In this document: piece by piece, positions 1-6,421 of the stretch | How the letters are laid out: the number at the start of each line of letters is the position of its first letter | How positions within the stretch are numbered: position 1 is the first letter of the stretch | DNA from: a virus | IMG/VR virus record: IMGVR_UViG_3300049911_000068 | Coordinates: 1 to 40,408 of that record | Reading direction: 5' to 3' (one strand) | Length of the DNA stretch: 40,408 nucleotides | Translations under genes and position numbers: made by a program | Notes under the pieces: model-generated | The model's database searches: none | What the model was told of the DNA's origin: nothing | The model's input: only the letters and a program-made list of their open reading frames with translations

Positions 1-114
1 GGTCGTGGTCGTGGTCGCGGTCGGGGTCGCGGTCGGGGTCGTGGTCGTGGTCGGGGTCGCGGTCGGGGTCGTGGTCGGGGTCGCGGTCGGGGTCGCGGTG
101 GCGATAAAAAATGA
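1..114 (+). CDS. C-terminal end of a Gly-Arg repeat protein (5' truncated)
   Basis: In frame 1 the first 96 bases are sixteen uninterrupted Gly-Arg dipeptides, followed by GGDKK and a TGA at 112-114. Every glycine is GGT, while arginine alternates among CGT, CGC and CGG. The tract is therefore a hexamer tandem repeat (GGTCGN) with synonymous variation at the sixth base, as expected if the protein sequence is selected. A good Shine-Dalgarno for the next gene follows 15 bases after the stop, so this looks like the true end of a gene in the left operon. GR/RGG-rich tails in other proteins bind RNA or single-stranded DNA; that role here is inference. The rest of the protein lies outside the window. 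Other frames are also open (Val/Ala/Gly or, on the minus strand, Thr/Ala/Pro) but end less naturally. Confidence 0.6.
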   Translation, partial: GRGRGRGRGRGRGRGRGRGRGRGRGRGRGRGRGGDKK

Positions 115-142
115 GTCCCCTTTCCTTTAAGGAGCGAAGAAG

Positions 143-328
143 ATGGATTTAGTTGAATGTCAAAATAAAGCAGAGGAATTGATGCGTAGAATGGTCGGGA
201 CAAATCGTGTTCAAATAATAGAAGAAGCAAAGTGTTTTTGGCCTGAAAACATCGAGATATTTAAGCGCGTATTTAATTGTTCCAAAGAAGAAGTAGGCGA
301 TAAGATTGCTGATGCAAAAGGATTTTAA
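143..328 (+). CDS. Hypothetical protein, 61 aa
   Basis: AAGGAG lies 8 bases before the ATG, a strong ribosome site. The product is a small soluble protein, mostly helical by composition (KAEELMRRM, VQIIEEAK, EEVGDKIADA), with three cysteines and no recognisable domain. It is the first complete gene of a closely packed left-arm operon and ends 5 bases before the ribbon-helix-helix gene. Function unknown. Confidence 0.65.
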   Translation: MDLVECQNKAEELMRRMVGTNRVQIIEEAKCFWPENIEIFKRVFNCSKEEVGDKIADAKGF

Positions 329-333
329 GCAAT

Positions 334-519
334 ATGAAGTCCCGTCCAAATAATTTACTGCCTTACGCTTTTCGCTCTTCCGACAACGCCGGTATGCGAA
401 TCTCGCTTAGGGTTACTCAGAAGGAATACTTGGGAATAGTTGCCGCAGCGAAGGAATTGAAATGCTCGGTATCACGTTATATTTTGGCACTTCATCGTTA
501 CGTTAAGGAGGAAAAATGA
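334..519 (+). CDS. Ribbon-helix-helix-like small DNA-binding protein
   Basis: 61 aa. Residues about 20-55 fit the ribbon-helix-helix layout: a short beta strand (MRISLRVT) followed by two helices (QKEYLGIVAAAKELK and SVSRYILALHRYV). This is the arrangement of Arc/MetJ/MobC-type DNA binders, which work as dimers. It could be an operon-level regulator. The start has only a weak AAGGA inside the end of the previous gene, so translational coupling is likely. Its stop overlaps the next start (ATGA). Assignment is by pattern only; the family is short and easily mimicked. Confidence 0.6.
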   Translation: MKSRPNNLLPYAFRSSDNAGMRISLRVTQKEYLGIVAAAKELKCSVSRYILALHRYVKEEK

Positions 520-956
520 AGGTAAGGATAAAAGGTTCTTTGAAGTGGTCAAAAGAAAACGGAGAACTGTCTATTATTGAGGCCGACGAAATTGAGATTA
601 TCGAGGAGAAGCCGAAGGAACGAGAGTTGAAAGATTGGGATTTTGGACTTTGTGAAGATGGCAAAATAGGAATTGCGATACCAGCTGACGGCGGGCGTAA
701 TTGGATTTCCGACCATCCTTTTATTCCAATATGCAACCTCGCCGACCTCATTGCCGAGATGCAGAAAGTGAATAATAGGGAAACAAAGACCATTAGAAGT
801 ATGGTTGCGCCAGATGATTCTTATAGTTTATCCGCAAATATCAATCCGGCCAAAGATGGAATACTTATACACGCAATAGGCGACCATTTTAATGTATCTT
901 TTGCTGATTTCTTCAAATTCTGTTGTCAGGGTTTGGCGTTGCGCAGAGAAACTTAA
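516..956 (+). CDS. Hypothetical protein, 146 aa
   Basis: The start follows AAGGAGG with a 5-base gap and overlaps the previous stop. The N-terminus (MKVRIKGSLKWS, then ELSIIEADEIEII) looks like beta strands. The middle is acidic, and the C-terminal half carries SYSLSANINPAKDGILIHAIGDHFNVSF. There is no signal peptide, membrane segment or recognisable catalytic motif. I do not recognise the family. Position in a run of small phage genes suggests an early accessory role, but nothing in the protein fixes it. Confidence 0.65.
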   Translation: MKVRIKGSLKWSKENGELSIIEADEIEIIEEKPKERELKDWDFGLCEDGKIGIAIPADGGRNWISDHPFIPICNLADLIAEMQKVNNRETKTIRSMVAPDDSYSLSANINPAKDGILIHAIGDHFNVSFADFFKFCCQGLALRRET

Positions 957-984
957 TCAACCACTTTAACGAAAGGAAAATTTT

Positions 985-1182
985 ATGGCAAAGAGAAAAG
1001 ACAGGTTCGTAATAGGATTTCCGCCGTTACCAGGAAGTGCAATATGGGGCAAAGATGAAAACGGAAAAGAACGTTGGCTTTATTTATTAACAATGGACGA
1101 GGCAATAAAAGCGGAAGCGGAAAAACTTAATGGAATTATCTGTCGATTCGTCCCCGTCAAACCAAAAAAGAAAGGAAAATAA
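985..1182 (+). CDS. Small basic hypothetical protein, 65 aa
   Basis: A GAAAGGAAAA ribosome site precedes the ATG. The protein has a beta-rich core (FVIGFPPLPGSAIWGKDENG) and ends in a lysine-rich tail (KPKKKGK), so nucleic-acid contact is possible but unproven. It is followed 13 bases later by another Lys-rich gene with its own ribosome site. Function unknown. Confidence 0.6.
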   Translation: MAKRKDRFVIGFPPLPGSAIWGKDENGKERWLYLLTMDEAIKAEAEKLNGIICRFVPVKPKKKGK

Positions 1183-1195
1183 AAAGGAGAACTTT

Positions 1196-1501
1196 ATGGC
1201 AAAAAAGAAACCAGAATCTACAATGGGCGAGCAACTTAACTTAATTGAGGTAACGCCAGAGAACGCCAAAAAGATTGTCGGCGCGGCAAGGCGCTACAAG
1301 ACGGCGCAGGCCGAAAGAATCACAGCATTGGTAATAGAAAAAACAGAAAAGCAAAAACTTCTTCAAATGGTCAAAGATGCAAAACTGCAACGGCTCGAAG
1401 ATGGCACAATTCGCTTCAAAGTTGACGGCTTGACAATCGAAGTTCAGCCGCGAGACGACCTTGTTAAAGTCAAAGAGAACGGCGAAGAAAATGCGGAATA
1501 A
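1196..1501 (+). CDS. Hypothetical protein, 101 aa
   Basis: I place the start at 1196, because AAGGAGA lies 6 bases upstream; a longer in-frame reading from 1130 would overlap the previous gene and lacks a site. The middle is a charged helix (ARRYKTAQAERITALVIEKTEKQKLLQMVK), possibly coiled, followed by a beta-rich end (TIRFKVDGLTIEVQPRDD). No family recognised. It is the last gene before the hairpin at 1528-1549. Confidence 0.6.
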   Translation: MAKKKPESTMGEQLNLIEVTPENAKKIVGAARRYKTAQAERITALVIEKTEKQKLLQMVKDAKLQRLEDGTIRFKVDGLTIEVQPRDDLVKVKENGEENAE

Positions 1502-1527
1502 ATCGTATGGCTGGTTGTTATCGAAAA

Positions 1528-1549
1528 CCCTCGGCTTCGTGGTCGAGGG
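1528..1549 (+). promoter_or_regulatory. Hairpin shared with 33278-33299
   Basis: A 22-base element with a 6-bp GC stem (CCCTCG/CGAGGG) and 10-base loop GCTTCGTGGT sits between a stop (1501) and the next ATG (1559). The exact same 22 bases occur on the minus strand at 33278-33299, again upstream of, and in the sense orientation to, a run of small genes. Flanking bases are also related (TTGTTATCG against TTGTTTATCG on the 5' side). It could be an attenuator, an antitermination or processing site, or a protein-binding element. The tail GGAATTTT after the stem makes a weak terminator possible here. Confidence 0.6.
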
Positions 1550-1558
1550 CGGAATTTT

Positions 1559-1639
1559 ATGAACATATATTCGTATATAATTTTGCTGGACGAAAATACC
1601 TACGTGTGGTATTTGTATTTTGAAGGAGACGCACGTTAA
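1559..1639 (+). CDS. Micro-ORF, 26 aa
   Basis: ATG at 1559 begins 9 bases after the hairpin and reads 26 codons rich in aromatic residues (NIYSYIILLDENTYVWYLYF) to TAA, directly abutting the ATG of the next gene. The only upstream purine stretch is the GAGGGCGG at the end of the hairpin, so the hairpin may control access to this start. It may be a small leader peptide or a minor membrane-associated peptide. Confidence 0.35.
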   Translation: MNIYSYIILLDENTYVWYLYFEGDAR

Positions 1640-1819
1640 ATGAGCGATTATCCATACGTTTATGCTTGGGGAAATAATTCGATGCGTAAGGGTTGGAAAG
1701 ATAAAAGATGTCGAATACTTATTTCTGGCTCAATGGGAAGTTGCCTAATTGAATTTGAAGACGGTGAACAAGTCAATACGAGTCGCAGGGCTTTAAGGAA
1801 AGCGCAGGGCGGAAAATGA
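1640..1819 (+). CDS. Small conserved phage protein, 59 aa
   Basis: GAAGGAG lies 11 bases upstream of the ATG. The sequence has WGNN near the N-terminus, then RCRILISGSMGSCLIEFEDG and TSRRALRK. I recognise this pattern (RxCxVLxxGxMxSCLVEFEDG...SRxALRR) from many small phage proteins of about 60 aa. The strand pattern suggests a compact SH3-like beta barrel, but no function is established. The stop overlaps the next start (ATGA), so it is co-translated with the membrane peptide downstream. Confidence 0.7.
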   Translation: MSDYPYVYAWGNNSMRKGWKDKRCRILISGSMGSCLIEFEDGEQVNTSRRALRKAQGGK

Positions 1820-1896
1820 GATTCTGGAACGCATTTTGGATTGGATTGTGCCTGCTGATTCTGGCGGTGGTTGTTATTATGATTCTAAGGGGATGA
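1816..1896 (+). CDS. Single-pass membrane micro-protein, 26 aa
   Basis: Starts inside the stop of the previous gene (ATGA) and encodes MRFWNAFW followed by a continuous hydrophobic segment (IGLCLLILAVVVIMIL) and RG. This is a single transmembrane helix. Its own stop overlaps the next ATG, so three genes are chained by 4-base overlaps. Function unknown. Confidence 0.5.
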   Translation: MRFWNAFWIGLCLLILAVVVIMILRG

Positions 1897-2216
1897 TTGT
1901 GGTAAATGTTCTGCCACTAAATGATTGGATTGACCATAAAGAAGATACAACCTGTCTATGTGAGCCGCGAATAGAGATTATAAATGGCGAAATGTTGGTT
2001 GTGCATAATGCTCTCGACCAAAGGGAAAAATACGAAAGGAAGGAAATGAAGGACAAAAATTTACCTATGATTTTGTGGTCATTTTCAATTCGACAGCGTC
2101 GCAGAATAACACAAGGAAAATTCGGATTTTATAAATCAGGCGTAGAAAATCTACAAATATGGTATGGTTTACAAATACCTTGTTTTGATTTTCGCTTTGT
2201 TAAATATCTCGAATAG
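1893..2216 (+). CDS. Phage protein with LPLNDWIDH motif, 107 aa
   Basis: I choose 1893, which overlaps the preceding stop, rather than the longer reading from 1836, which would run through the membrane peptide. Residues 1-45 (VLPLNDWIDHKEDTTCLCEP...GEMLVVHNALDQREKYE) match the pattern of a widespread small phage protein of about 50 aa (xPLNDxxxH...CxCxPxV...VVHNSxDxRE). The remaining 60 residues are basic and not part of that family, so this is an extended or fused version. Function of the family is unknown. Confidence 0.65.
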   Translation: MIVVNVLPLNDWIDHKEDTTCLCEPRIEIINGEMLVVHNALDQREKYERKEMKDKNLPMILWSFSIRQRRRITQGKFGFYKSGVENLQIWYGLQIPCFDFRFVKYLE

Positions 2217-2233
2217 AAAAGAGGTGATGTGCA

Positions 2234-2893
2234 ATGAAGGGTTTCACTACTGGCGACCCTGTTTTAACGAGAGCGGGTGGATGGGTGGGCGCGGTATTTT
2301 GCGTGCTCTTGTTATGTGGTTGCGAACAGCGATACACTAAAACCGAATGTCGCCTGCTTTATCCTGCCGATGTCAACCAGGCAAAGGCACAACTTGCTCT
2401 TGAAGCGGGCCAACAGAAAATCAAGGATAACGCGGAAATGGGCAAAATCGAGCGCCTGTGCGTTATGGGTATAATTGGCGCAATAATCGCCGTCGTTGTT
2501 CTCGTTTATCTGAAACTCCAGACATTCATTTTTGTCCCCGTGTCCGTAATCTTCGGCACACTTTCGGGAATATCCTTCATAGAACTAAATTCGCATTACC
2601 CCAAATTTCTGCCTCTTGCGGGCGGCGTCTTTGTTTTGGTTTTTGCGGGACTGGCGGCGTTCTATTTATTTGCGCACAGAAAGAGTTTGTTTGCTTTAAC
2701 TGAGGTCGTGGGGAACGTGGAAGAAATCAAAAAGATGGGCGGTTCGGTTTATAATGAGAACGTCGTAAGTGCGGCTCTTGCAAAACAATTGCCCGTTACA
2801 CAAGCCCTCGTCGCGGGGATTCGCAAAAAGATAAACGGAGCGCCAAAGATTGAACTGATAACCGAAAAAGAAATCACAGGACGTCCGAAATGA
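2234..2893 (+). CDS. Membrane protein with lipobox-like signal, 219 aa
   Basis: A strong GAGGTGAT ribosome site precedes the ATG. Residues 15-32 form a hydrophobic signal ending in LLLCGC, close to a lipoprotein box with Cys about 30 as the lipidation site. After a charged linker come three predicted membrane helices (about residues 76-92, 98-115 and 125-147) and a C-terminal soluble region. A lipidated or membrane phage protein near one end of the genome could have a lysis or superinfection-exclusion role, but no spanin or holin signature is clear. A terminator follows at once, marking the end of the left operon. Confidence 0.6.
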   Translation: MKGFTTGDPVLTRAGGWVGAVFCVLLLCGCEQRYTKTECRLLYPADVNQAKAQLALEAGQQKIKDNAEMGKIERLCVMGIIGAIIAVVVLVYLKLQTFIFVPVSVIFGTLSGISFIELNSHYPKFLPLAGGVFVLVFAGLAAFYLFAHRKSLFALTEVVGNVEEIKKMGGSVYNENVVSAALAKQLPVTQALVAGIRKKINGAPKIELITEKEITGRPK

Positions 2894-2925
2894 TGCTCGT
2901 TTTTCATCACTTTACCCTCCTCCGA

Positions 2926-2958
2926 AATCCCTCGTCTGCAAAGGCGGGGGATTCTTTT
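2926..2958 (+). terminator. Rho-independent terminator after the left operon
   Basis: AATCCCTCG pairs with CGGGGGATT (9 bp with one G-T) around a 10-base loop, and TTCTTTT follows. It lies 33 bases after the stop of the membrane-protein gene. Confidence 0.75.
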
Positions 2959-2965
2959 AATATCA

Positions 2966-3217
2966 ATGCCAAGAATTGAAGAAATCAGTTGTGGTTGTGG
3001 ATGGGACAATCCTATGACAATCGAGCAAAAACGCGCGTTCTTCGATGAACTAAAAGATAAACTACACGAAATCCAGCAGATTTTCCTTATCCTGCGAGAC
3101 GCGGGAAATACGGCAAAGCAGAATAGGGCAATTACAAAGGCAAGCGATGAACTGACATCTTATGAAAATGTGGTTGTAGCAAATCTGAGAAAAACGTTGA
3201 AGTGCGAGGTAAAATAA
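2966..3217 (+). CDS. Hypothetical protein, 83 aa
   Basis: The reading begins 8 bases after the terminator with no ribosome site; an internal ATG at 3014 (MTIEQKR) also lacks one, so the start is uncertain. The N-terminal CGCGW could be part of a metal site. The rest is helical (FFDELKDKLHEIQQIFLILRDAGNTAKQ) and may be a coiled coil. Readthrough of the terminator or an unrecognised promoter must supply the transcript. Function unknown. Confidence 0.45.
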   Translation: MPRIEEISCGCGWDNPMTIEQKRAFFDELKDKLHEIQQIFLILRDAGNTAKQNRAITKASDELTSYENVVVANLRKTLKCEVK

Positions 3218-3218
3218 T

Positions 3219-3341
3219 ATGGGATGGTTTATAAATCAAACAAGATTATTTTTATTTCATTACGCATCATTTTGGCCGATTGAATGTCAGGAAGATTTTA
3301 GAAAGTATTTCGCAGAGTATTTTTGGTGGTATTTTAATTAA
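3219..3341 (+). CDS. Aromatic-rich micro-protein, 40 aa
   Basis: GAGGT lies 10 bases before the ATG, and the gene begins 1 base after the previous stop. Ten of 40 residues are Phe and five are Trp (for example FAEYFWWYF). This suggests membrane or interface association. No family recognised. Confidence 0.4.
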   Translation: MGWFINQTRLFLFHYASFWPIECQEDFRKYFAEYFWWYFN

Positions 3342-3362
3342 AGGGTGCGAAAAGGCGGGAAA

Positions 3363-3545
3363 TTAAGAAGTTTTAGGCGCAAATTCACCACAATAGTCAA
3401 GTGCAAATGTTAATGGAGAATATCCTTTGCCGCCTTTGGTATCGAAATTTGGTGTTGGAGGAAATCTTTTGCAATAACCAAATTCGCGTTCATCATCAAT
3501 AAGTTTATATGGTATCCACCACTTACAATCTTTGCACTGATTCAT
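3363..3545 (-). CDS. Small Cys-rich protein (CxxC...DYCGEF family), 60 aa
   Basis: AAGGA lies upstream on the minus strand. Cysteines are arranged as C4-x2-C7 near the N-terminus, GYCKRFPPTP in the middle and DYCGEF near the end. This is the pattern of a common small phage protein, probably a single zinc site. A second member is at 34116-34328 (CENCRF...CFNPP...DWCGKF), so the window holds two divergent paralogues, one in each arm. It is the last gene of the 3363-4283 minus operon. The exact role is unknown. Confidence 0.65.
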   Translation of the reverse strand: MNQCKDCKWWIPYKLIDDEREFGYCKRFPPTPNFDTKGGKGYSPLTFALDYCGEFAPKTS

Positions 3546-3563
3546 AAATCATTCCTTCGCCGA

Positions 3564-3758
3564 TTATAACAAACTATTTGAAAATTCGGTGAGTTTTTTA
3601 CTGACTTCTTTTATCATTTGCTTTTGAATTTTTTTGCTATTAAGAACTCTATTGCATTCGACGAGCCATTTGCGCACTTGTGGGTTAAAATATAAATGCT
3701 GAAGATGTTTTGGAATCTTCAATTTTATGGGTATTTTTTTGATTTTTGGTATTTTCAT
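3564..3758 (-). CDS. Lys-rich hypothetical protein, 64 aa
   Basis: Begins with a run of K/I/P residues (MKIPKIKKIPIKLKIPKH) then a helical segment (VRKWLVECNRVLNSKKIQKQMIKEVSKKL). The strong basic charge suggests nucleic-acid contact. There is no good Shine-Dalgarno. It lies between two better-supported minus-strand genes. Confidence 0.45.
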   Translation of the reverse strand: MKIPKIKKIPIKLKIPKHLQHLYFNPQVRKWLVECNRVLNSKKIQKQMIKEVSKKLTEFSNSLL

Positions 3759-3790
3759 AATTTTCTCGCGCCGAAAATGAAAAAAGATGG

Positions 3791-4066
3791 CTAATCGGTT
3801 TTATAACTTGTCCAACTCGGAGGCAATAGCTTTCCAACGGTAACTTGGCCTATTGCCCATTCTACGTTCTTAATCATCTCGTCCATACATTTACGAAGTT
3901 GCTCATCATCGACAAGAGATTCATTGTCAATAAGTTCAAATTTGGCAAATTCGTGAGGATTGAATTGATTGTTAATTTCTTTTTTGAGACAAAGAACAAA
4001 AACACCTGTTGTTTTGTAGGGTGTTAGGGTGAATTTGTAATCTCTGTAATCAATTTGCATTTCCAT
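3791..4066 (-). CDS. Hypothetical protein, 91 aa
   Basis: AAAGGAGGG lies 5 bases from the ATG, one of the strongest ribosome sites in the window. The N-terminal half is beta-rich (MQIDYRDYKFTLTPY, GVFVLCLKKEI) and the C-terminal half helical (QLRKCMDEMIKNVEWAI). No recognised domain. Its leader (GAAACTTACAARCAA) is shared with the upstream gene at 4113-4283. Confidence 0.6.
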   Translation of the reverse strand: MEMQIDYRDYKFTLTPYKTTGVFVLCLKKEINNQFNPHEFAKFELIDNESLVDDEQLRKCMDEMIKNVEWAIGQVTVGKLLPPSWTSYKTD

Positions 4067-4112
4067 AAAAACCCTCCTTTTGTTTGTAAGTTTCTAAAAA
4101 ATGAAAAGATGA

Positions 4113-4283
4113 CTAATCTTCCAGATTCAACATTGTCAATTTTTGCTCTTGTTTTATCAAGGTTGGCATTTTTGCGGCAATAATTGAAGTTAGTTTTTTA
4201 ACTGCTTCTTCTTTTGAGATAATACCTTTTTGATAATCTAATCTGATTTTCTGAGCAGTTTCATCTTTTATCCATTCGAGCAT
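4113..4283 (-). CDS. Helical micro-protein with SHOCT-like pattern, 56 aa
   Basis: AAGGAGAGATAA precedes the minus-strand ATG. Residues 13-33 (IRLDYQKGIISKEEAVKKL) follow the short helix, Gly turn, helix pattern seen in SHOCT-type C-terminal domains (length of helix, xGxIoxEEF). It is the first gene downstream of the promoter at 4337-4366. Role unknown. Confidence 0.5.
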   Translation of the reverse strand: MLEWIKDETAQKIRLDYQKGIISKEEAVKKLTSIIAAKMPTLIKQEQKLTMLNLED

Positions 4284-4336
4284 TTATCTCTCCTTGCTTG
4301 TAAGTTTCTTAAAATAGATGCACCCCATTGAACAGC

Positions 4337-4366
4337 ATTGTAAGAATCTTTGTATTGTTGTGTCAA
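4337..4366 (-). promoter_or_regulatory. Promoter for the 4283-3363 minus operon
   Basis: On the minus strand TTGACA (4366-4361) and TACAAT (4342-4337) are separated by 18 bases. The expected start of transcription is about 45 bases upstream of the first gene. It is arranged back to back with the terminase promoter. Confidence 0.6.
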
Positions 4367-4504
4367 GAAAATAATTCTATTTGGACATACGGTTTACAGG
4401 ACAGAAAGTCAAGTCAAGCCCTCTGGCGCTATTAAAAATAACGAATTATTGTGTTTTGTCTTACTGACCAGATGTCCATATAAATTAAGATTCTCATTTT
4501 GTTC

Positions 4505-4534
4505 TTGCAATCTGTAATGTCTGTGTCGTATAAG
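4505..4534 (+). promoter_or_regulatory. Promoter of the virion operon (leaderless start)
   Basis: TTGCAA (4505-4510), 18-base spacer, TATAAG (4529-4534). The terminase ATG follows after 8 bases with no Shine-Dalgarno, so transcription should begin at or next to the start codon. Confidence 0.6.
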
Positions 4535-4542
4535 ACGATTGT

Positions 4543-6219
4543 ATGAGCATATCTGACACGCAAATCGTTGCCGAAAATGTGACTGCAGAGGAATTGGAAC
4601 AGGTCAGTTGTGCGATATGGATGCTCACGTCGGCGATGTTGCTTGGCAACGGTCAAAAGTTTTCCTTCGACAATCACGAATACCAAATGGACTGGTATCA
4701 ATGCAATGCAAGGCGCAGATGTTTTATGAAGGCGACCGGAGGCGGGGTTTCTGAATGTGAGATATGGCGGTCGCTTCACGGTATGAAATATGGTATTTAT
4801 CCGCAAGGGGTAGCGTATTGGTTTCCAGACAATGATGCTATGGAAGATTACTCAAAGACCCGTTTCGGGCCTCTTTTCAAGTTAAATCCCATAACTTTAG
4901 GTAAATATGTCAAATCCAGCGCCAGAGGTGGGGCGGAAACGGCATCGGTTAAGAGAATAGGAAATGCCAATTTGTATCTTCGAGGCGCGAGATTGCAGCC
5001 AACCGGAGAAGGCGATACACGATTATCCTCAAAAACAAGCAGTATTCAAGTTGATAAGAATGATTTTGACGAAGTTGACCAGTTCGACCAGGACGTAATA
5101 GCCAAAATTTTAGGCAGGGCGGGTCATAGTGCGGTTCAAGAAGAGGTTTACATCGGCAATCCTTCCGATGAGGATTATGGCATTGATTTAATTTGGCAGG
5201 AGTCGGACCAGAGGCATTGGTTCAGGAAATGCTGTGGTAAATGGTCTTGTCCAGAAGAGGATTTCCCTGATATTTACATAAAATACGAGAATGGCAGGGG
5301 TTATATCGCCTGTAAGACGTGCGGCAAGAAGTTGGCGATTTGGATGGGTGAGGAAAATACTCAATGGGTCTCCAAAAGGCCGGAAAATACAAAAATGGTC
5401 GGCTGGCGATGGAGTCACTTAACAAGTTCATTCCACGACCCCGCCGATATTCTTGAAAGGTTCAATAATCCGCCGCAGGGAAATCTGGCTGATGTTTACC
5501 GGCTCGATTTGGGATTACCGTATTCTTCCGCTGAAGATAAGTTGCGCAGAGAGGATGTTTTGGCCTGTTGTGGACACGATGGTATGGCTGAACATCATTC
5601 CGGCCCGTGCGCTATGGGCGTCGATAACGATATGAAGAAGCACGTCGTTATTCTTATTCGCACCGGCAAAGACCGTTATCAAATCCTTAAAACAGCAATT
5701 TGCAACAGTTTTGAGGAAGTTCGCGACTTAAAAAAAAGATACAATGTCAAATCAACCGTTGCCGACAGGAAGCCCAATATCGACGCAGCCGTTCAGTTTC
5801 AGAAATCAGAATACGCGACAGGCAATAAGGTATGGTTATGCGAATACTCCGATACAATACTTGCCGAAACTCAATGGAATGACAATACCAGAATTGTTCG
5901 AGTTCACAGAACAGGTTGTTTTGACGGCACTCACCGTTTGTTCGCAAAAGGACAAATTGTCTTGCCGAGACAGAACGCCGCAATAGAGGAATTTGCCCGC
6001 CAGTGCTGCAATGTAGCTCGTTACAAAGAGAAGGACAAACGAACAGGACAGGAGGTTTATCGGTATAGGACGACAGGCGGCGATAAGGCAGACCACTTTA
6101 GAAACGCTTTGAATTACGCTTATTTGGCTGCATCGGGAAGCAGGATAGCGACTGTGAAATCAAAATATGCTTCGAGCAATGAATTGAAATTCTGTAAATG
6201 CGAAGACATTAAAATATAA
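4543..6219 (+). CDS. terL: Terminase large subunit (GpA-like)
   Basis: 558 aa. This is the packaging motor: an N-terminal ATPase and a C-terminal nuclease that cuts concatemers. A deviant Walker A (KATGGGVSE, about residues 63-71) resembles the lambda gpA type, with the lysine at the front rather than in GKS. The Walker B region is about FDEVDQFD. A four-Cys cluster (RKCCGKWSC ... ACKTCGKK) fits the zinc finger of the GpA family. The nuclease RNase H fold shows MGVDNDMKK, VADRKPN and DKADHFRNALNYAY, supplying three acidic residues. The start is the ATG 8 bases after the -10 box, and no upstream Shine-Dalgarno exists. It heads the virion operon; the small subunit is about 31 kb away at 37130, or about 7 kb if the genome is circular. 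Confidence 0.9.
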   Translation: MSISDTQIVAENVTAEELEQVSCAIWMLTSAMLLGNGQKFSFDNHEYQMDWYQCNARRRCFMKATGGGVSECEIWRSLHGMKYGIYPQGVAYWFPDNDAMEDYSKTRFGPLFKLNPITLGKYVKSSARGGAETASVKRIGNANLYLRGARLQPTGEGDTRLSSKTSSIQVDKNDFDEVDQFDQDVIAKILGRAGHSAVQEEVYIGNPSDEDYGIDLIWQESDQRHWFRKCCGKWSCPEEDFPDIYIKYENGRGYIACKTCGKKLAIWMGEENTQWVSKRPENTKMVGWRWSHLTSSFHDPADILERFNNPPQGNLADVYRLDLGLPYSSAEDKLRREDVLACCGHDGMAEHHSGPCAMGVDNDMKKHVVILIRTGKDRYQILKTAICNSFEEVRDLKKRYNVKSTVADRKPNIDAAVQFQKSEYATGNKVWLCEYSDTILAETQWNDNTRIVRVHRTGCFDGTHRLFAKGQIVLPRQNAAIEEFARQCCNVARYKEKDKRTGQEVYRYRTTGGDKADHFRNALNYAYLAASGSRIATVKSKYASSNELKFCKCEDIKI

Positions 6220-6228
6220 AGGTGAATT

Positions 6229-6420
6229 ATGGGCGGGGTATTCGGTAAGCAAAAAATTCCTAAAGCGCCTATCGCAGAACCATTGCCGACAGAACAACAA
6301 ACCGAACAGGCGGGCGAAGCGGAAATGCGAAAACAAAGGCGCAGAAGCGGATTTGAGAAAACATTTTTAACCGGTTCTCTTACTCCTAATACGGGCCTGA
6401 GAACAACACTCGGTGGATAA
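6229..6420 (+). CDS. Small conserved head-module protein, 63 aa
   Basis: A GGTGAA ribosome site precedes the ATG. The layout is typical of a small protein found between terminase and portal in many podoviruses: MGGVFG start, Pro/Glu/Gln-rich linker, then a basic helix (MRKQRRRSGFEKTFLTG) ending TTLGG. Probably disordered except for the helix. It may be a minor head or packaging factor, but no function is established. Confidence 0.65.
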   Translation: MGGVFGKQKIPKAPIAEPLPTEQQTEQAGEAEMRKQRRRSGFEKTFLTGSLTPNTGLRTTLGG

Positions 6421-6421
6421 T

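Noticed and set aside
1836-1892. Longer N-terminus of the gene at 1893
   Set aside because: It would overlap the membrane micro-gene entirely in another frame and lacks a ribosome site; the ATGA overlap at 1893 fits the local pattern.
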